The notes below the pieces were generated by a model, which was not told the origin of the DNA, made no database searches, and was given only the letters and a program-made list of their open reading frames with translations. Both the position numbers and the translations under genes were made by a program. From Sva-07 sp963717385 (lineage in GTDB: Bacteria; Actinomycetota; Acidimicrobiia; Acidimicrobiales; Ilumatobacteraceae): a stretch of DNA of 64,000 nt. Of this stretch, positions 1 through 13,156 are shown piece after piece (within the stretch, counting starts at the first letter, position 1; every line of letters begins with the position of its first letter). The stretch lies in assembly GCA_963717385.1 (NCBI GenBank), contig CAVQWE010000003.1, positions 186,001-250,000 on the forward strand. The letters run 5' to 3'.

Positions 1-1383
1 CGCTCGAACTGATCGGTTGGCTGGTGAATGCCGCCAGGGACCGGCGGACATCGACGCAGCTCTCGGCGGTCGAGGGGGCGTTCGCTGCTGGTGCGATCAC
101 GCTGTCGTGTCTCATGGTGTTCGGCTGGATGTACGACACGCTGCCCGGCGGCGGTCGAGTCACCGAGGGCGACACCTCGGTGTACGCATGGGGTCCGTTC
201 CGCAAACCGGTGCCCGAAGGTGAGGGATACCGGTCGCGAGCGGTCGCCGACGGTTGGACCAGGTACAACATGCTCGGCTACGAGGGTCGCCCGAAATACC
301 CCGAGTACAACGAACTGGTCACCACGATGGGCGACATCGGCGAGCAGAACGGCTGCGGTCGAGCGCTGTGGGAGAACAACAGCGCCAACGGAGAATACGG
401 CACCACGATGGCGCTGATGCTGCTGCCGCATTGGACCGATGGATGCATCGCATCGATGGAGGGGCTCTTCTTCGAGGCATCCGGTACGACCCCGTACCAC
501 TTCCTCAGCGCAGCGGCGATGTCCAAGCAGTCGTCGAATCCGGTGCGCCAGCTGCGGTACGTGAACAACGACGCGGCGGTCGGCGTCCAGCACATGCACG
601 ACCTCGGTGTTCGCTACTTGATGGTGCGCACGCCAGAAGCGATCGCCGAAGCAGAAGCGCAAGACGATCTCGAATTCATCACCACATCGGGGCCGTGGAG
701 CATCTTCGAGCTGCGAACCGCAAGCATCGTCGAGCCACTCACGGTGCAGCCCGTCGTCATCGAAGAGCGCAGCGGCGACCAACGCGAACGCAACCTCGAA
801 GTCGGCACCAGCTGGTTCCAACGCCAGGACGACTGGGCGGCGATCCCCGCCAACGACGGCCCCGAGTCGTGGCAGCGGGTCCCGGTGGAGATCGACCTCG
901 ATGCCCGAGTCGGCGAACCCGACGAACGCAGCCGCAACGTCGACTACGTCGTGCCCAGCGAGTCGATCGAGGTGGTCGACCTCGACCCGGTGACGGTCAG
1001 CAACGTCGACATGCAACAGCAGTCGATCAGCTTCGAGGTCGACCAGGTCGGTGTCCCGGTGCTGGTCAGGGTCAGCTACTTCCCGACATGGAAGGTGAGC
1101 GGTGCCGAGGGTCCGTACCGGGTGGCGCCGAACTTCATGGTGGTCATCCCGACCGAGAACCAGGTCGAGCTGACCTATTCGAAGACCACGCTCGACTGGT
1201 TCTTCTACTCGCTGACGCTCGCGGGCATCGCGCTGTGTTTCTACTGGCGCCGCAAGGGCGACGTGGTCTACGCCAGCGACCGCCCGAGCTGGGGGAATGG
1301 ACCCCCGAATCGACCCGCCGAGCACCACGACCACCTCGACCACGACGACCGCCGTGCCAGCACCTGCCGACCACGACCGATAG
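1..1383 (+). CDS. C-terminal part of a large integral membrane protein (5'-truncated by window, probable frameshift near its 3' end)
   Basis: The frame is open from the first bases of the window, so the gene begins upstream. A membrane segment lies near residues 22-38 of the visible part. A long extracytoplasmic region follows (about residues 40-380, with conserved aromatic and Cys positions). Then come a beta-rich stretch with YFPTWKV and a final membrane helix (FFYSLTLAGIALCFYW). This matches the C-terminal end of actinobacterial polytopic glycosyltransferase-like/YfhO-like membrane proteins, an assignment by general resemblance only. In the same frame there is no stop before the next gene. 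A +1 shift between about 1290 and 1320, around GGGGG and CCCCC runs, gives a Thr-rich tail (STTTTSTTTTAVPAPADHDR) and a stop at 1381-1383, just before the phosphomutase start. I therefore read the apparent fusion as an artefact. Confidence 0.6.
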
Positions 1384-1397
1384 CCTCTCGGCCGGTC

Positions 1398-2751
1398 ATG
1401 TCTGTCCTCGATTCCATCGTCAAGGCGTACGACATCCGCGGCACGGTCCCCGATCAGCTCGATGCTGACGTGGCCCATGCGCTCGGGGTCGGCTTCGCCA
1501 CCTTCGTTCGCGCCGACCAGGTCGTCATCGGCCGCGACATGCGCCCATCGGGTCCAGCGCTCGTCGACGCGTTCACCCGAGGCGTGCTCGAACAGGGCAC
1601 CGACGTCATCGACATCGGGCTGGCGTCGACCGACCTGATGTACTACGCCGCCGGCGTGCTCGACATGCCCGGGGCGATGTTCACCGCGTCGCACAATCCG
1701 GCTGGCTACAACGGCGTCAAGCTGTGCCTCTCCGGCGCCCGTCCGATCGGGGTCGACACCGGCCTCGCCGACGTGCAATCGGTCGCCCAGCAGGTACTCG
1801 ACGGACACGGCCCTCGCGACGCGGCCACCTGCGGTACACGGAGCGAACGTGAGCTGCTCGGCGACTTCGCCGACCACGTGATCAGCTTCGTCGATCCCGC
1901 CGAGATCGGCTCGATGAAGGTCGTCGCCGACACCGCCAACGGAATGGGCGGCCTGGTCGTCCCGGCAGTCTTCGAACGCCTCGACGGTGTCGAGCTCGAA
2001 GTGATGTTCGGCGAGCTCGACGGCACGTTCCCCAACCACCCAGCCGATCCGCTGCAGCCCGCCAACCAGCGCGACCTCCGTGCCCGCGTGGTCGCCGGGG
2101 GCTTCGATCTCGGCTTGGCTTTCGACGGTGACGCCGACCGGGTCTTCGTGGTCGACGAGACCGGCAACGGCCTGAGCGGCTCGACGACCACGGCGGTGCT
2201 CGCAGCCGCGACGCTTCGCCAGCACCCGGGTGCCACCATCCTGCACAACCTGATCTGCTCCAAGACCGTGCCCGAGGTCGTCACCGAACTGGGTGGCAAC
2301 CCGATCCGCACCAAGGTCGGTCATTCGTTCATCAAGGCGATCATGGCCGACTCCGGCGCGGTCTTCGGTGGTGAACACTCGGCGCACTACTACTTCGCCG
2401 CGCAACTTCAACGCCGACAGCGGCCTGATCGCCTCGCTGATGGTGATGGCCGAGGTCGGTCGTTCTGGCCAGCCACTGTCCGTCGTTCGTCAGCCGTACG
2501 AGCGGTATGCAGCCAGCGGCGAGATCAACACCGAGGTCGACGACGCGCTGGCGGTCATCGAACGCATCAGCGCCGAGTACGCCGACTGCGAACAGGACCG
2601 TCTCGACGGGCTCACCGTCGACTGCGGTTCGTGGTGGTTCAACCTGCGGCCGTCGAACACCGAACCCTTGCTCCGATTGAATCTCGAAGCATCCGACCGG
2701 GCAGCGTGTGATGACGCGATCGGCACCCTGCTCGCTCAGATCACCACCTGA
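1398..2751 (+). CDS. manB: Phosphomannomutase/phosphoglucomutase (alpha-D-phosphohexomutase family), frameshifted
   Basis: Interconverts hexose 1- and 6-phosphates (mannose and/or glucose) in the cytosol, supplying nucleotide sugars for envelope glycans. The N-terminus SIVKAYDIRGTVPDQLD is typical. The active-site serine loop is TASHNPAGYNGVKL, the Mg-binding loop is FDGDADRVFVVDE, the sugar-binding loop is GGEHSAHYY and the C-terminal phosphate-binding loop is RPSNTEPLLRL, all in the right order. The reading frame changes by +1 at about 2394-2401, between HYYF and NFNADSGLIA; together the two halves give about 450 residues, the normal length. Specificity (Man versus Glc) cannot be read from sequence. 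It follows the membrane protein by 14 bases and precedes the Trm112-like gene by about 33 bases, suggesting one transcript. Confidence 0.88.
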
Positions 2752-2784
2752 ACTCCCATCCACATCTGTACAAGGAGCACGCAC

Positions 2785-3036
2785 ATGTCGCTGTCACCCT
2801 CACTGCTCGAGATCCTCGCCTGTCCCGAGGACAAGGGTCCGCTCTACTACGTCGAGTCCGAGTCGCTGCTCTACAACCCGCGTCTGCACCGTCGCTACGA
2901 CGTCCGCGACGACATCCCGGTGATGCTGATTCCCGAATCGGTCACGGTCGCCGACGACGAGCACGACCGCCTGATGGCAGCGATCGAAGAGCACGGAATC
3001 TCACCGACGTTCGAAAACGAGTCAAGTTCGGACTGA
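2785..3036 (+). CDS. Trm112-like small zinc-ribbon-type protein (UPF0434/YcaR family)
   Basis: 83 residues. The N-terminus LLEILACPEDKGPLYYVESE is the hallmark of the Trm112/UPF0434 family. In eukaryotes and archaea these proteins activate methyltransferases; the bacterial role is poorly defined. Only one Cys of the usual zinc pairs is visible (ACPEDKG), so metal binding may be lost. RBS AAGGAG lies about 8 bases before the ATG. In actinobacteria this family is commonly found beside the phosphohexomutase gene, as here, which supports the call. Confidence 0.8.
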   Translation: MSLSPSLLEILACPEDKGPLYYVESESLLYNPRLHRRYDVRDDIPVMLIPESVTVADDEHDRLMAAIEEHGISPTFENESSSD

Positions 3037-3102
3037 GAGCTGCCGATACCCGTACTGGTGCCGCGCCGCAACGGCACATGATTGGGAAGGTACTGTGAAA
3101 CG

Positions 3103-4488
3103 ATGATTGCTCAGCGCTGGATCCGACGACTGGTCGTCGCTGCCCTCGTGGGCGCGTCGACGGTTGCTGTCACCGCAACGTCGTCGCCGGGTGCCCAGGT
3201 CGAGGCGCAAACCCCGCCGACACTCGGTGCCGGCGGCGAATTCCACTCGGTCACGCCGAGTCGGGTGTTCGACTCGCGCAAGGCTGCGCTCGATCAGACC
3301 TCCCCGACCGGCAAGAAGCCGACATCGAGCTCGGTCCCCGGGTTCGAGGTGCAACTTGCCGGCAAGGGCGGGCTCCCGTCGGATGCCTCGCAGATTCTCG
3401 CCGTGGTCGCCAATGTCACCGTGGTCGAACCGACCCGCGCCGGGTGGCTCGGCGTCCAGCCGACCGGTGCAACCGCCGGCAAGTCGGCCCTCGTCACATT
3501 CGCTCCTGGCCGCAACGTTCCGAACCTCGCGTTCGTCGGGGTCGGCACCGACGGCTCGATGACGGTCAAGCTCGCGTCCGAGCAACCCGGCCAGGCCCAC
3601 GTCGTCGTCGACGTGTTCGGCTGGCTGTCGACCAGTTCTGCCGCCGACCGCGGCTCCCGGCTCGTCACCGCAGGCCCCGGCCGTCTGCTCGACACCCGCA
3701 AGACCGGCGGCGCCCTCGGCCCCGGCGAATCGCGCTCGTTGCAGATCAGGGGAGCGAACTCGGTATCGCCCGCGATCCGTGGCGTCGTGCCCAACGACCC
3801 GTCCGTCACCGCCGTACTCGTCAACATCGCGGCGATCGCCGGAACCGCTTCCACGCACATCTCGGCCACGCCCGCCGCAGTCGCTCCCGGGCAGCCCGCG
3901 GCGACCGCCAACATCAACGTGGTCCCCGGTCAGATCAAGACCAACATGGCCGTCGTTCCGATCGGACCCGACGGCAAGATCCACCTGCGCAACCAGGCCG
4001 GTTCGATCAACCTGGCCGTCGACGTGTTCGGCTACTTCCGCACGAACAACGACGAGTCGCGCGCCGGGCGCATCGTGCCGCTCGACGCCCCGTTCCGGGC
4101 GCTCGACACTCGAGCAGCCAACTTCGGCAACATCCCGCTCGCGACCGGCAGCGTCGAGCCGTGGAGCTTCGACGGCTTCGCCGGCTCGGTGAAGGGCAGC
4201 GGGGGAGAAGCTCTCGGAAACCAGTCGGCACTGATCGGCAACCTCACGGGGACCGGACTCGGCCGGGTGTTCCCGTGGGCGTCGGTGTCGACGCACATGA
4301 CGGCCTACCCCGGTGGAGCATCGAAGCCATTGGTGTCCAATCTCAACCTCACCGAAGGCGAGACGGTGCCCAACATGTCGCTGCTCAGCTACGGCTCGAG
4401 TGGAGCCGACAACTACATCGTGCAGACCTACAACGCACTCGGCAGTGTGCACTACGTGCTCGACGTGTACGCCGTCGTCTTGAAGTAG
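3103..4488 (+). CDS. Secreted protein with internal tandem beta-domain repeats, function unknown
   Basis: About 461 residues. It has an N-terminal signal peptide (MIAQRWIRRLVVAALVGAS, then a hydrophobic stretch ending near Ala-Gln-Val-Glu-Ala). The mature part contains three related blocks. Each starts with a motif like PSRVFDSRK, GRLLDTRKT or FRALDTRAA, and the blocks end with VVVDVFGWL, LAVDVFGYF and YVLDVYAVV. This repeat type is common in exported actinobacterial proteins and appears to form a beta-sandwich; no enzymatic motif is visible. I chose ATG 3103 over an in-frame TTG at 3082 because the signal peptide begins directly at 3103. The substrate or surface partner is unknown. Confidence 0.75.
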   Translation: MIAQRWIRRLVVAALVGASTVAVTATSSPGAQVEAQTPPTLGAGGEFHSVTPSRVFDSRKAALDQTSPTGKKPTSSSVPGFEVQLAGKGGLPSDASQILAVVANVTVVEPTRAGWLGVQPTGATAGKSALVTFAPGRNVPNLAFVGVGTDGSMTVKLASEQPGQAHVVVDVFGWLSTSSAADRGSRLVTAGPGRLLDTRKTGGALGPGESRSLQIRGANSVSPAIRGVVPNDPSVTAVLVNIAAIAGTASTHISATPAAVAPGQPAATANINVVPGQIKTNMAVVPIGPDGKIHLRNQAGSINLAVDVFGYFRTNNDESRAGRIVPLDAPFRALDTRAANFGNIPLATGSVEPWSFDGFAGSVKGSGGEALGNQSALIGNLTGTGLGRVFPWASVSTHMTAYPGGASKPLVSNLNLTEGETVPNMSLLSYGSSGADNYIVQTYNALGSVHYVLDVYAVVLK

Positions 4489-4599
4489 CCCGCTCGCCCG
4501 GCAAGCGTCGGTACACTCACGGTACCGAATCGCCGGGCTGATTCGATCGGCGCCTGAAGGCCCCTGCCCGGTTCGACCCACGAACCACGGAGGCTTTCC

Positions 4600-6081
<1,482 letters not shown>

Positions 6082-6087
6082 GCACCC

Positions 6088-6120
6088 GTGGTTCCCACTG
6101 CCCTGGGCAGTGGGAACCAC
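6088..6120. terminator. Perfect 16-bp inverted repeat, probable transcription terminator after ahcY
   Basis: Arms 6088-6103 and 6105-6120 (GTGGTTCCCACTGCCC and its exact complement) are separated by one base. The element begins 7 bases after the ahcY stop codon. There is no T-tract on either side, so it would be a U-less (I-shaped) terminator, as is common in high-GC actinobacteria, or an mRNA-stabilising hairpin. Confidence 0.65.
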
Positions 6121-6218
6121 GATCTGGTGGTGAGTTCGATCTCGCTCTCCCTCTGCGCCTAATGTGACGCCCGCCACTCCCTGGCAAGGGAAGGGCATCG
6201 GCGACGAGAAGGGGAAGC

Positions 6219-7360
6219 ATGGACAACGAGATCCCGGTGGAGAACGAGATCCGCGTCGGGCGAGCGCCCGCACGGCATGTCGACGACGGCGAGTCATTGC
6301 TGGTCGTCGACAACTTGAAGACGCACTTCGACGTCGCAGCTGGTTCGGTGCGAGCGGTCGACGGTGTGTCGTTCTCCCTGTCACGTGGGCGCACGTTGGG
6401 TGTGGTCGGCGAGTCCGGTTCGGGAAAGACCGTGTTGTCGCGGTCGATCATGGGACTGAGCACCACGACCAATGCCCACACCAGCGGATCGGTCACCTAT
6501 GCCGGCGAGGAACTGATCGGCAAGTCACCCAAGAAGCTGAAGGCGCTGTGGGGCGCCGAGATGGCGATGGTCTTCCAGGACCCGATGACCTCGCTCAATC
6601 CGGTCGTCACCATCGGCCGCCAACTCACCGAGCACGTGCGCTACCACCTCGACATGGGCAAGAAGGAGAGCGAGGAGGTCGCGATCGCGCTGCTCAAGTC
6701 GGTGCACATTCCCGAGGCCGAGAAGCGTCTCGACGCCTACCCGCACCAGATGTCGGGCGGGATGCGCCAACGTGTCTGCATCGCCATTGCGCTCGCATGC
6801 GGCCCTCGAATGCTGTTTGCCGACGAGCCGACCACTGCGCTCGACGTCACCGTGCAGCACCAGATCCTCAACCTCTTGCGTGAACAGCAGAGCGATCGCG
6901 CCATGGCGATGATCCTGGTCACCCACGACCTCGGCGTCGTGGCGGGGCGCACCGACGAGATCATGGTGATGTACGCCGGTCGCGCCGTCGAGAAGGCCCC
7001 GACCCGCAAGCTGTTCAGCGAGCTCCGCCATCCCTACACCCAGGGGCTCTTGTGGTCGATTCCCAAGGTCACCCAGCCCAAGCACACCCGACTCAACGCC
7101 ATCCCGGGTCGCCCACCGAACCTGATCCAGCCGCCCCCTGGCTGCAAGTTCGCCCCCCGCTGCGCATATGCGCAGGACATCTGCCGTACCGAGGAGCCCG
7201 AATTGCGTTCGATCGATTCCGCCGACCACGTCTTTGCGTGTCACTTCCCGGTGGGTACACCGGAGGGAGAGGCGGCCTTCCAGTCGAACATCGCAGCCGA
7301 GTTCCCACCGGCGCTCGCTGCTGCCGGCAAGCTCCGCGCCAGCGAAGAGGTGGTCGGCTG

Positions 7361-7361
<1 letters not shown>
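6219..7361 (+). CDS. Oligopeptide/dipeptide-type ABC transporter ATP-binding protein (OppD/DppD-like)
   Basis: Cytoplasmic ATPase of a peptide/opine/nickel-type importer, 380 residues. Walker A is GESGSGKT, the signature is MSGGMRQRV, Walker B is MLFADEPTTALDVT and the H-loop is LVTHDLGVV. The C-terminal oligopeptide-ABC Cys-containing tail (CKFAPRCAYAQDIC, later CHFPVG) is characteristic of the OppD/DppD/OppF/DppF family. RBS-like GAGAAGGGGAAGC precedes ATG 6219. Its stop codon overlaps the start of the next ATPase (TGATG), so the two are translationally coupled and probably work as a heterodimer. Confidence 0.93.
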
Positions 7362-8419
<1,058 letters not shown>

Positions 8420-8579
8420 CATCGGTCATGTGTGCTAGACAATCGGTGTTCTCGCTCGGCGTGAGTCGACTGGGCGAGAGGGGGCGTACAGGGGGTGGAG
8501 TTCCGCACCGCTGCGTCGGCATCGTGAATGACTCACGAATTTCATCAACAACTACACATTCCATCCAGATGGGGGATAC

Positions 8580-10337
8580 ATGCGACAGCGACGAGTAGTA
8601 ACAGCACTCGCGATTCCGTTGGCCTTGGCGTTCGTGGCGGCATCGTGCGGGAGCGACGACAGCTCCGGCGACACCGACACCGGCGGCGAGACCACCGAGG
8701 CACCAGAAAGCACCGACGGAGAAGACGGAGGCGAGCCGGCGGCGACCGTTCCCGACGTCGACACCTCCGTCGCCGAAGAGACCGAAGACAGCGGTGTACG
8801 GCGGCACGGTCACGATCGGCCTCGAGGCCGATGCCACGGGCCTGCGGCCCTGGGAGGACAGCTGCTCGTCACCCTGCTACACGATCATGCGGTCGATCTA
8901 CGACCCGCTGTTCGACCAGAGCGTCCGAAGGCACCTACGAGCCGTTCCTGGCCGAGAGCATCGAGTCGAACGAGGACTTCACGGTGTGGACCATGACGCT
9001 GCGTCCCGACGTGACGTTCCACAACGGCACGCCGCTCACCGCGCAGACGATCGCCGACATGTTCCCGCTCCAGCAGGCGGGTGCCGCTGGTCAGTCCGGC
9101 ATCACGGGCGCAAGCCTCGCGGGCGTCACCGCCGTCGACGACCTGACGGTCGAGTACACCCTGAGCGCGCCGAACGTGGCCTTCCCCGGAGCACTCGCAA
9201 CCGCTCCGATCGGATTCCCGTTCGACCCGGCAGCCGCGGCTGCCGACTCCGCGGGCTACAGCACCAACCCGATCGGCACCGGCCCGTTCGTCATGGCCAA
9301 TCGCGACCAGGACAACGAGACCATCGTCGAGCGCAACCCCGACTACTGGTACACCGATCTCGACGGCAACCAACTGCCGTTCCTCGACTCGGTGTCGTTC
9401 CGGCCGATCCCCGACGAGGGCACGCGTCTCGACGCGCTGATCTCGGGCACGACCAACGCCGCGCAGTCGTTGCGTCAGGGCACGATCCGCGACGCCCGTG
9501 AAGAGTCGGGCATCGAACTGATCGAGTTCCAGGGCAACAGCACCGGTGGTGGCATGTTCAACACCGAGCAGGTTCCGTTCGACGACGCTCGCGTCCGTAC
9601 CGGCCTGATCTACCTGAACAACCAGGAGAACGTCATCGAGGCACTCGGCGGCGCCGGCATCTCGCTTGCCGACGTCGCAGTTCTTCTCGGCCGACAGCCC
9701 CTGGTGGACCCAGGAAGCCGAAGACGCCTACAAGAAGTTCGACTTCGAGGCCGGCAAGGCCCTGTTGCAGGAGTATGTCGACGACCCGGCACGCTCCGAC
9801 GGCAAGGCACCCGGTGAGAAGATCGACGTCGAGCTCTCCTGCCCGCCCGACCCCACCCTCATCGCTGCGATGCAGGTGGCCGAGCAGGTGTGGACCGGTT
9901 CCGAACTCGTCAACGTCACGCTGACACAGTTCGACCAGGCGACCCACATCAACAACGCAGTCAGCGACGTGCACGCCGCTCACTGCTGGCGTTGGGGTAC
10001 CGAGAACGATCCGTCGGTGGCCATCAACCCGTTCGTGGCACCGAAGGCCGAGTCGATCGGCAACTTCACGAACTTCGACGACGCCGAGATGCAGGCGTGG
10101 GCCGCCGAGGCCAGCGCTACCGACGACTTCGAGGCCCGCAAGGCGCTCTACAGCCAGATCATGACCAAGATCAACAACGAGGGCCTGACCTGGTACTCCG
10201 GTGGTACGGCCGTCATGATCGCCAAGGACCCGAACGTCAAGGGCTTCAACTCGTGGACCTTCCCCGATGGGCAGCTCGGCTCAGGCATTGCGCCTGAGGC
10301 GCAGGCCCGTTGGTTCCAGGTCTTCATCGCCGAGTGA
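8580..10337 (+). CDS. Peptide-type ABC transporter substrate-binding lipoprotein (SBP_bac_5), interrupted by three frameshifts
   Basis: Extracytoplasmic solute receptor of the importer. It begins at ATG 8580 (RBS GGGGG, 7 bases upstream) with a lipoprotein signal peptide and lipobox LAFVAASC followed by an acidic, Ser/Thr/Glu-rich linker. The body has the SBP_bac_5 pattern: YGGTVTIGLEADATGL, IYDPLF, TYEPFLAESIESNEDFTVWT, DVTFHNGTPLTAQ, then NPIGTGPFVM and RNPDYW. The frame advances by +1 three times, near 8784-8797, 8915-8930 and 9657-9666, before the stop at 10335-10337; reassembled it is about 585 residues. No truncation of conserved blocks is seen. Natural ligand unknown. Confidence 0.85.
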
Positions 10338-10418
10338 TCCAACGATCACCGAGCACTCACTGAACACCTACTGAACACCTACTGACAACACCGACTCCGG
10401 GGAGCAACACCGATCATC

Positions 10419-11366
10419 ATGGCCAAGACCATCGCATTCGTTCTTCTGCGATTGATCGCAACGCTGTTTGCGGTCACGTTCTTGACCTTCTTGATGGTTG
10501 CGTTGCTCCCCGGAGATCCGGTGGACACCATCCTCGGCACGGGTCCCCGTGCCCCGGGTATCGAGGAACAGATCCGTGACGATCTGAACCTCGACGACCC
10601 GTTCATCGTCCGGTATTTCACCTGGCTCGGCGATGCCGTCACCGGCGACCTCGGCACGTCGTACGTCACCGATCAGCCGGTGAGCGACACGATCTCTTCT
10701 CGACTCCCCGTCACCGCCCAGATCGCGTTCATGTCGATCTTCATCGCTGTCGTCGTCGCCATCCCGGTCGGGGTGCTCGGCGCCTACAAACAGGGCAAGT
10801 GGCCCGACACCGTCAGCTCGTCGTTCGTACAAGTTGCACTGTCGATCCCGAACTTCATCTTCGGCATCTTCCTCATCTGGCTCTTCGCCGTCCAGCTCGG
10901 TTGGCTGCCGGCATCGAACTGGAGTCGACTCAGCGACGGCGTCGGCGACAACATGAAGACAGCAATCCTGCCGGCGCTGTCGTTGGCGCTTGCGCAGATG
11001 GCGTTGTTCTCCCGCCTCGTGCGCTCCGACATGATGGCCACGCTGCGCGAGAACTACATCCTGTCGGCACGGGCCAAGGGCCTCAGCGACCGATACATCC
11101 TGTTCCGGCACGCACTGCGGCCCAGCTCGCTCAGCTTGATGACCATCGTCGGCATCAGCTTCGGAGCGCTGCTCGGCGGCACCGTCATCATCGAGTCGCT
11201 GTTCGCAATTCCCGGACTCGGCTTCTCGCTGATCGCTGCCATCAACGGCCGCGACATCCTCGTGATCCAAGGGATCACGGTCTTCATCGCAGCGATGTTC
11301 GTCATCATCAACACGATCGTCGACCTGCTCTACGCCGTCCTCGACCCGCGAATTCGGAGGAAGTGA
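10419..11366 (+). CDS. Oligopeptide-type ABC transporter permease (OppB/DppB-like)
   Basis: 315 residues with about six hydrophobic segments. It starts with the family-typical FVLLRLIATLFAVTFLTFLMV and LLPGDPVDTILG. It contains the inner-membrane permease EAA-type loop region (LSARAKGLSDRYILFRHAL) that docks on the ATPases. The ending LLYAVLDPRIRRK is the standard C-terminus of this family. It is preceded by 81 bases containing a repeated ACTGAACACCT (10360s-10380s). The second permease follows after 2 bases. Confidence 0.93.
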   Translation: MAKTIAFVLLRLIATLFAVTFLTFLMVALLPGDPVDTILGTGPRAPGIEEQIRDDLNLDDPFIVRYFTWLGDAVTGDLGTSYVTDQPVSDTISSRLPVTAQIAFMSIFIAVVVAIPVGVLGAYKQGKWPDTVSSSFVQVALSIPNFIFGIFLIWLFAVQLGWLPASNWSRLSDGVGDNMKTAILPALSLALAQMALFSRLVRSDMMATLRENYILSARAKGLSDRYILFRHALRPSSLSLMTIVGISFGALLGGTVIIESLFAIPGLGFSLIAAINGRDILVIQGITVFIAAMFVIINTIVDLLYAVLDPRIRRK

Positions 11367-11368
11367 CC

Positions 11369-12379
11369 ATGGCCACGACCGAAACCAATTTCGACCCCCA
11401 CGACGTCACGGCGACCATCGCCGGATCACCGCTGGTGCAACAGGTCGACGCCTTCGTGGCGCCGCAAGGCGTCAAGCAGAAGCGCAAATCGTTGTGGGGC
11501 ATCTTTCGTGAGATGCCGTTCCTCGTGAAGCTCGGAACGCTCTGGCTGATGTTCGTGCTGTTCGCAGCGATCTACGCCCAGCTCGATGCGCGCGTCTTCA
11601 ACGGTTCACTGCCGCTGGCAGATCCCAACCTCCAGTTGAACGGCTTCAACCCGGCGACCGGCGAGTTCGGAACCGGCGAGCCGCTCGAGCCGCCGTCGTG
11701 GGCGCATCCCCTCGGCACTGATGCCCTGGCACGTGACTCGTTCTCCCGTGCGATGCACGGCGCCTATGTCAGCGTGACCGTCGCCATCGTGTCGGTGGTG
11801 TGCGGCGTCGTCGTGGGTGGGCTCATCGGCTCGCTCGTCGGCTACGTACGTGGCAAGACCGAGACCGCCCTGATGGCGATGATCGACGTGCTGCTCGCCT
11901 TCCCGGCGCTGGTGCTGCTGCTGGCACTGATCTCGATCTTCGAGGTGCGCGACCTGTTCGTGATCAGTCTCGTGATCGGCCTCCTCTCGATTCCGGCCTA
12001 CACCCGTGTGTCACGCGCCAACAGCCTGGCGATCTCCAACCGCGAGTTCGTGTTGGCTGCCCAAGCCATCGGCACGAAACGTTGGACGATCCTGCGACGA
12101 GAGATCATTCCGAACGTGATGCCGACGCTGCTCGCCTACGCCATGGTGGCCGCGGCGGCTGTGGTGGTCGTCGAGGGCTCGTTGTCGTTCCTCGGCCTCA
12201 GCGTGCAGTTGCCCACCTCATCGTGGGGCAACATGATCAACCAGGCGCGACGCGACATCAAGATCAATTTCGGTCAGATCCTGTACCCGTCGATGATCCT
12301 CACGTTGACCGTCCTGGCACTCAACCAGGTGGGCGACTTCTTCCAGCGTCGCAGCGCCTTCCGCGGCTCCTCGCTCTGA
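11369..12379 (+). CDS. Oligopeptide-type ABC transporter permease (OppC/DppC-like)
   Basis: About 336 residues from ATG 11369 (GGAGGAAGTG upstream). N-terminal cytoplasmic extension, first helix LVKLGTLWLMFVLFAAIYA, then the periplasmic segment with HPLGTDALARDSFSR, the DppC/OppC fingerprint. The C-terminal half has several helices, the EAA loop LAAQAIGTKRWTILRREIIPN and GNMINQARR. It completes the importer as partner of the preceding permease. Gene order is ATPase-ATPase-SBP-permease-permease rather than the more frequent SBP-permease-permease-ATPase-ATPase. Confidence 0.93.
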   Translation: MATTETNFDPHDVTATIAGSPLVQQVDAFVAPQGVKQKRKSLWGIFREMPFLVKLGTLWLMFVLFAAIYAQLDARVFNGSLPLADPNLQLNGFNPATGEFGTGEPLEPPSWAHPLGTDALARDSFSRAMHGAYVSVTVAIVSVVCGVVVGGLIGSLVGYVRGKTETALMAMIDVLLAFPALVLLLALISIFEVRDLFVISLVIGLLSIPAYTRVSRANSLAISNREFVLAAQAIGTKRWTILRREIIPNVMPTLLAYAMVAAAAVVVVEGSLSFLGLSVQLPTSSWGNMINQARRDIKINFGQILYPSMILTLTVLALNQVGDFFQRRSAFRGSSL

Positions 12380-12394
12380 GCCGAAGCGTTGGGA

Positions 12395-13012
12395 TCAGAC
12401 ACCAACCGTTGCAGTTGACTTGATCTGCAGGCGGGGCAGGAAGAACTGCACGAGCGGGCCGATTCCCAGCGCGAACACTGCGGTACCGATGCCGATCGCA
12501 CCGCCGAGAGCAATGCCGATCACCAGCACGGTGATCTCGATGGCGGTGCGAGCGAACCTGATCGAGATGCCTCGTTTGGCGAAGCCGGTCATCAGTCCGT
12601 CACGCGGGCCAGGGCCCAGTCCGGCGCCGATGTAGAGCCCCGATCCGATCGCGATCACCACGACCCCGGCGAGCATCATGGCAATGCGGGGCAGGAGCAG
12701 TTCGGGTTCGGGCAGTAGCGGAAGTACGAGGTCGACGACGAGGCCGATCTCGATGGCGTTGAGGATCGTGCCGAGCCCCATGGTCTCGCCGAGGGGAATC
12801 CACAGCATCAACAGCAGCACCCCGGTGATGATCGTCACCTGGCCGACGGGGAGGCCGGTCAGTTCAGAGATGCCGGTGTGGAACACGTCCCACGGTGCAG
12901 CACCGAGGTTGGCGTCGATCAGCAGTGCGATGCCAACGCCGAATGCAGCGAGGCCGACGACGCATCGCGAGATCCGCTCGAGCGGTCGATCGGTGGGGAC
13001 GAATCGTTGCAC
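12395..13012 (-). CDS. YczE/YyaS-like integral membrane protein
   Basis: 205 residues with five to six membrane helices. It begins RCVVGLAAFGVGIALLIDANLGAAPWDVFHTG, the conserved opening of the YczE/YyaS/YitT-like family, and contains GSGLYIGAGLGPGPRDGLM, a family signature loop. No biochemical function is established for most members. It converges with the importer (15 bases between stops) and is divergent from the comF-like gene; the 144-base intergenic region should hold both promoters. Confidence 0.8.
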   Translation of the reverse strand: MQRFVPTDRPLERISRCVVGLAAFGVGIALLIDANLGAAPWDVFHTGISELTGLPVGQVTIITGVLLLMLWIPLGETMGLGTILNAIEIGLVVDLVLPLLPEPELLLPRIAMMLAGVVVIAIGSGLYIGAGLGPGPRDGLMTGFAKRGISIRFARTAIEITVLVIGIALGGAIGIGTAVFALGIGPLVQFFLPRLQIKSTATVGV

Positions 13013-13156
13013 CCCGGCACGCTAATGAGATCCCCATCCCGTTGGTGTTGCGATTCTGGCGGGGCGGGGCGCCGCAAACGTCACACGAACGGCGATGGAA
13101 CCTCGTCCCGGTCGTCCACATCAACTCTGTGACACCCCCTCGTCACACTTGGTTCC

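Noticed and set aside
24..2711. One continuous 895-codon frame joining the membrane protein and the phosphomutase
   Set aside because: The join runs through unrelated linker sequence. A +1 shift gives a natural Thr-rich end and stop at 1381-1383, and the phosphomutase has its own ATG and later also breaks; a real fusion is less likely than an indel.
4489..4599. Possible SAH riboswitch or tRNA-like element before ahcY
   Set aside because: A GGTTCGACCC T-loop-like string and a small CGGTAC hairpin exist. However, the SAH riboswitch core is absent, and D- and anticodon arms of a tRNA cannot be folded.
8784..9666. Programmed +1 frameshifting in the binding-protein gene
   Set aside because: Three shifts within one gene, none at a slippery or stop-codon context, and many other genes nearby show the same kind of break; sequence error is simpler.
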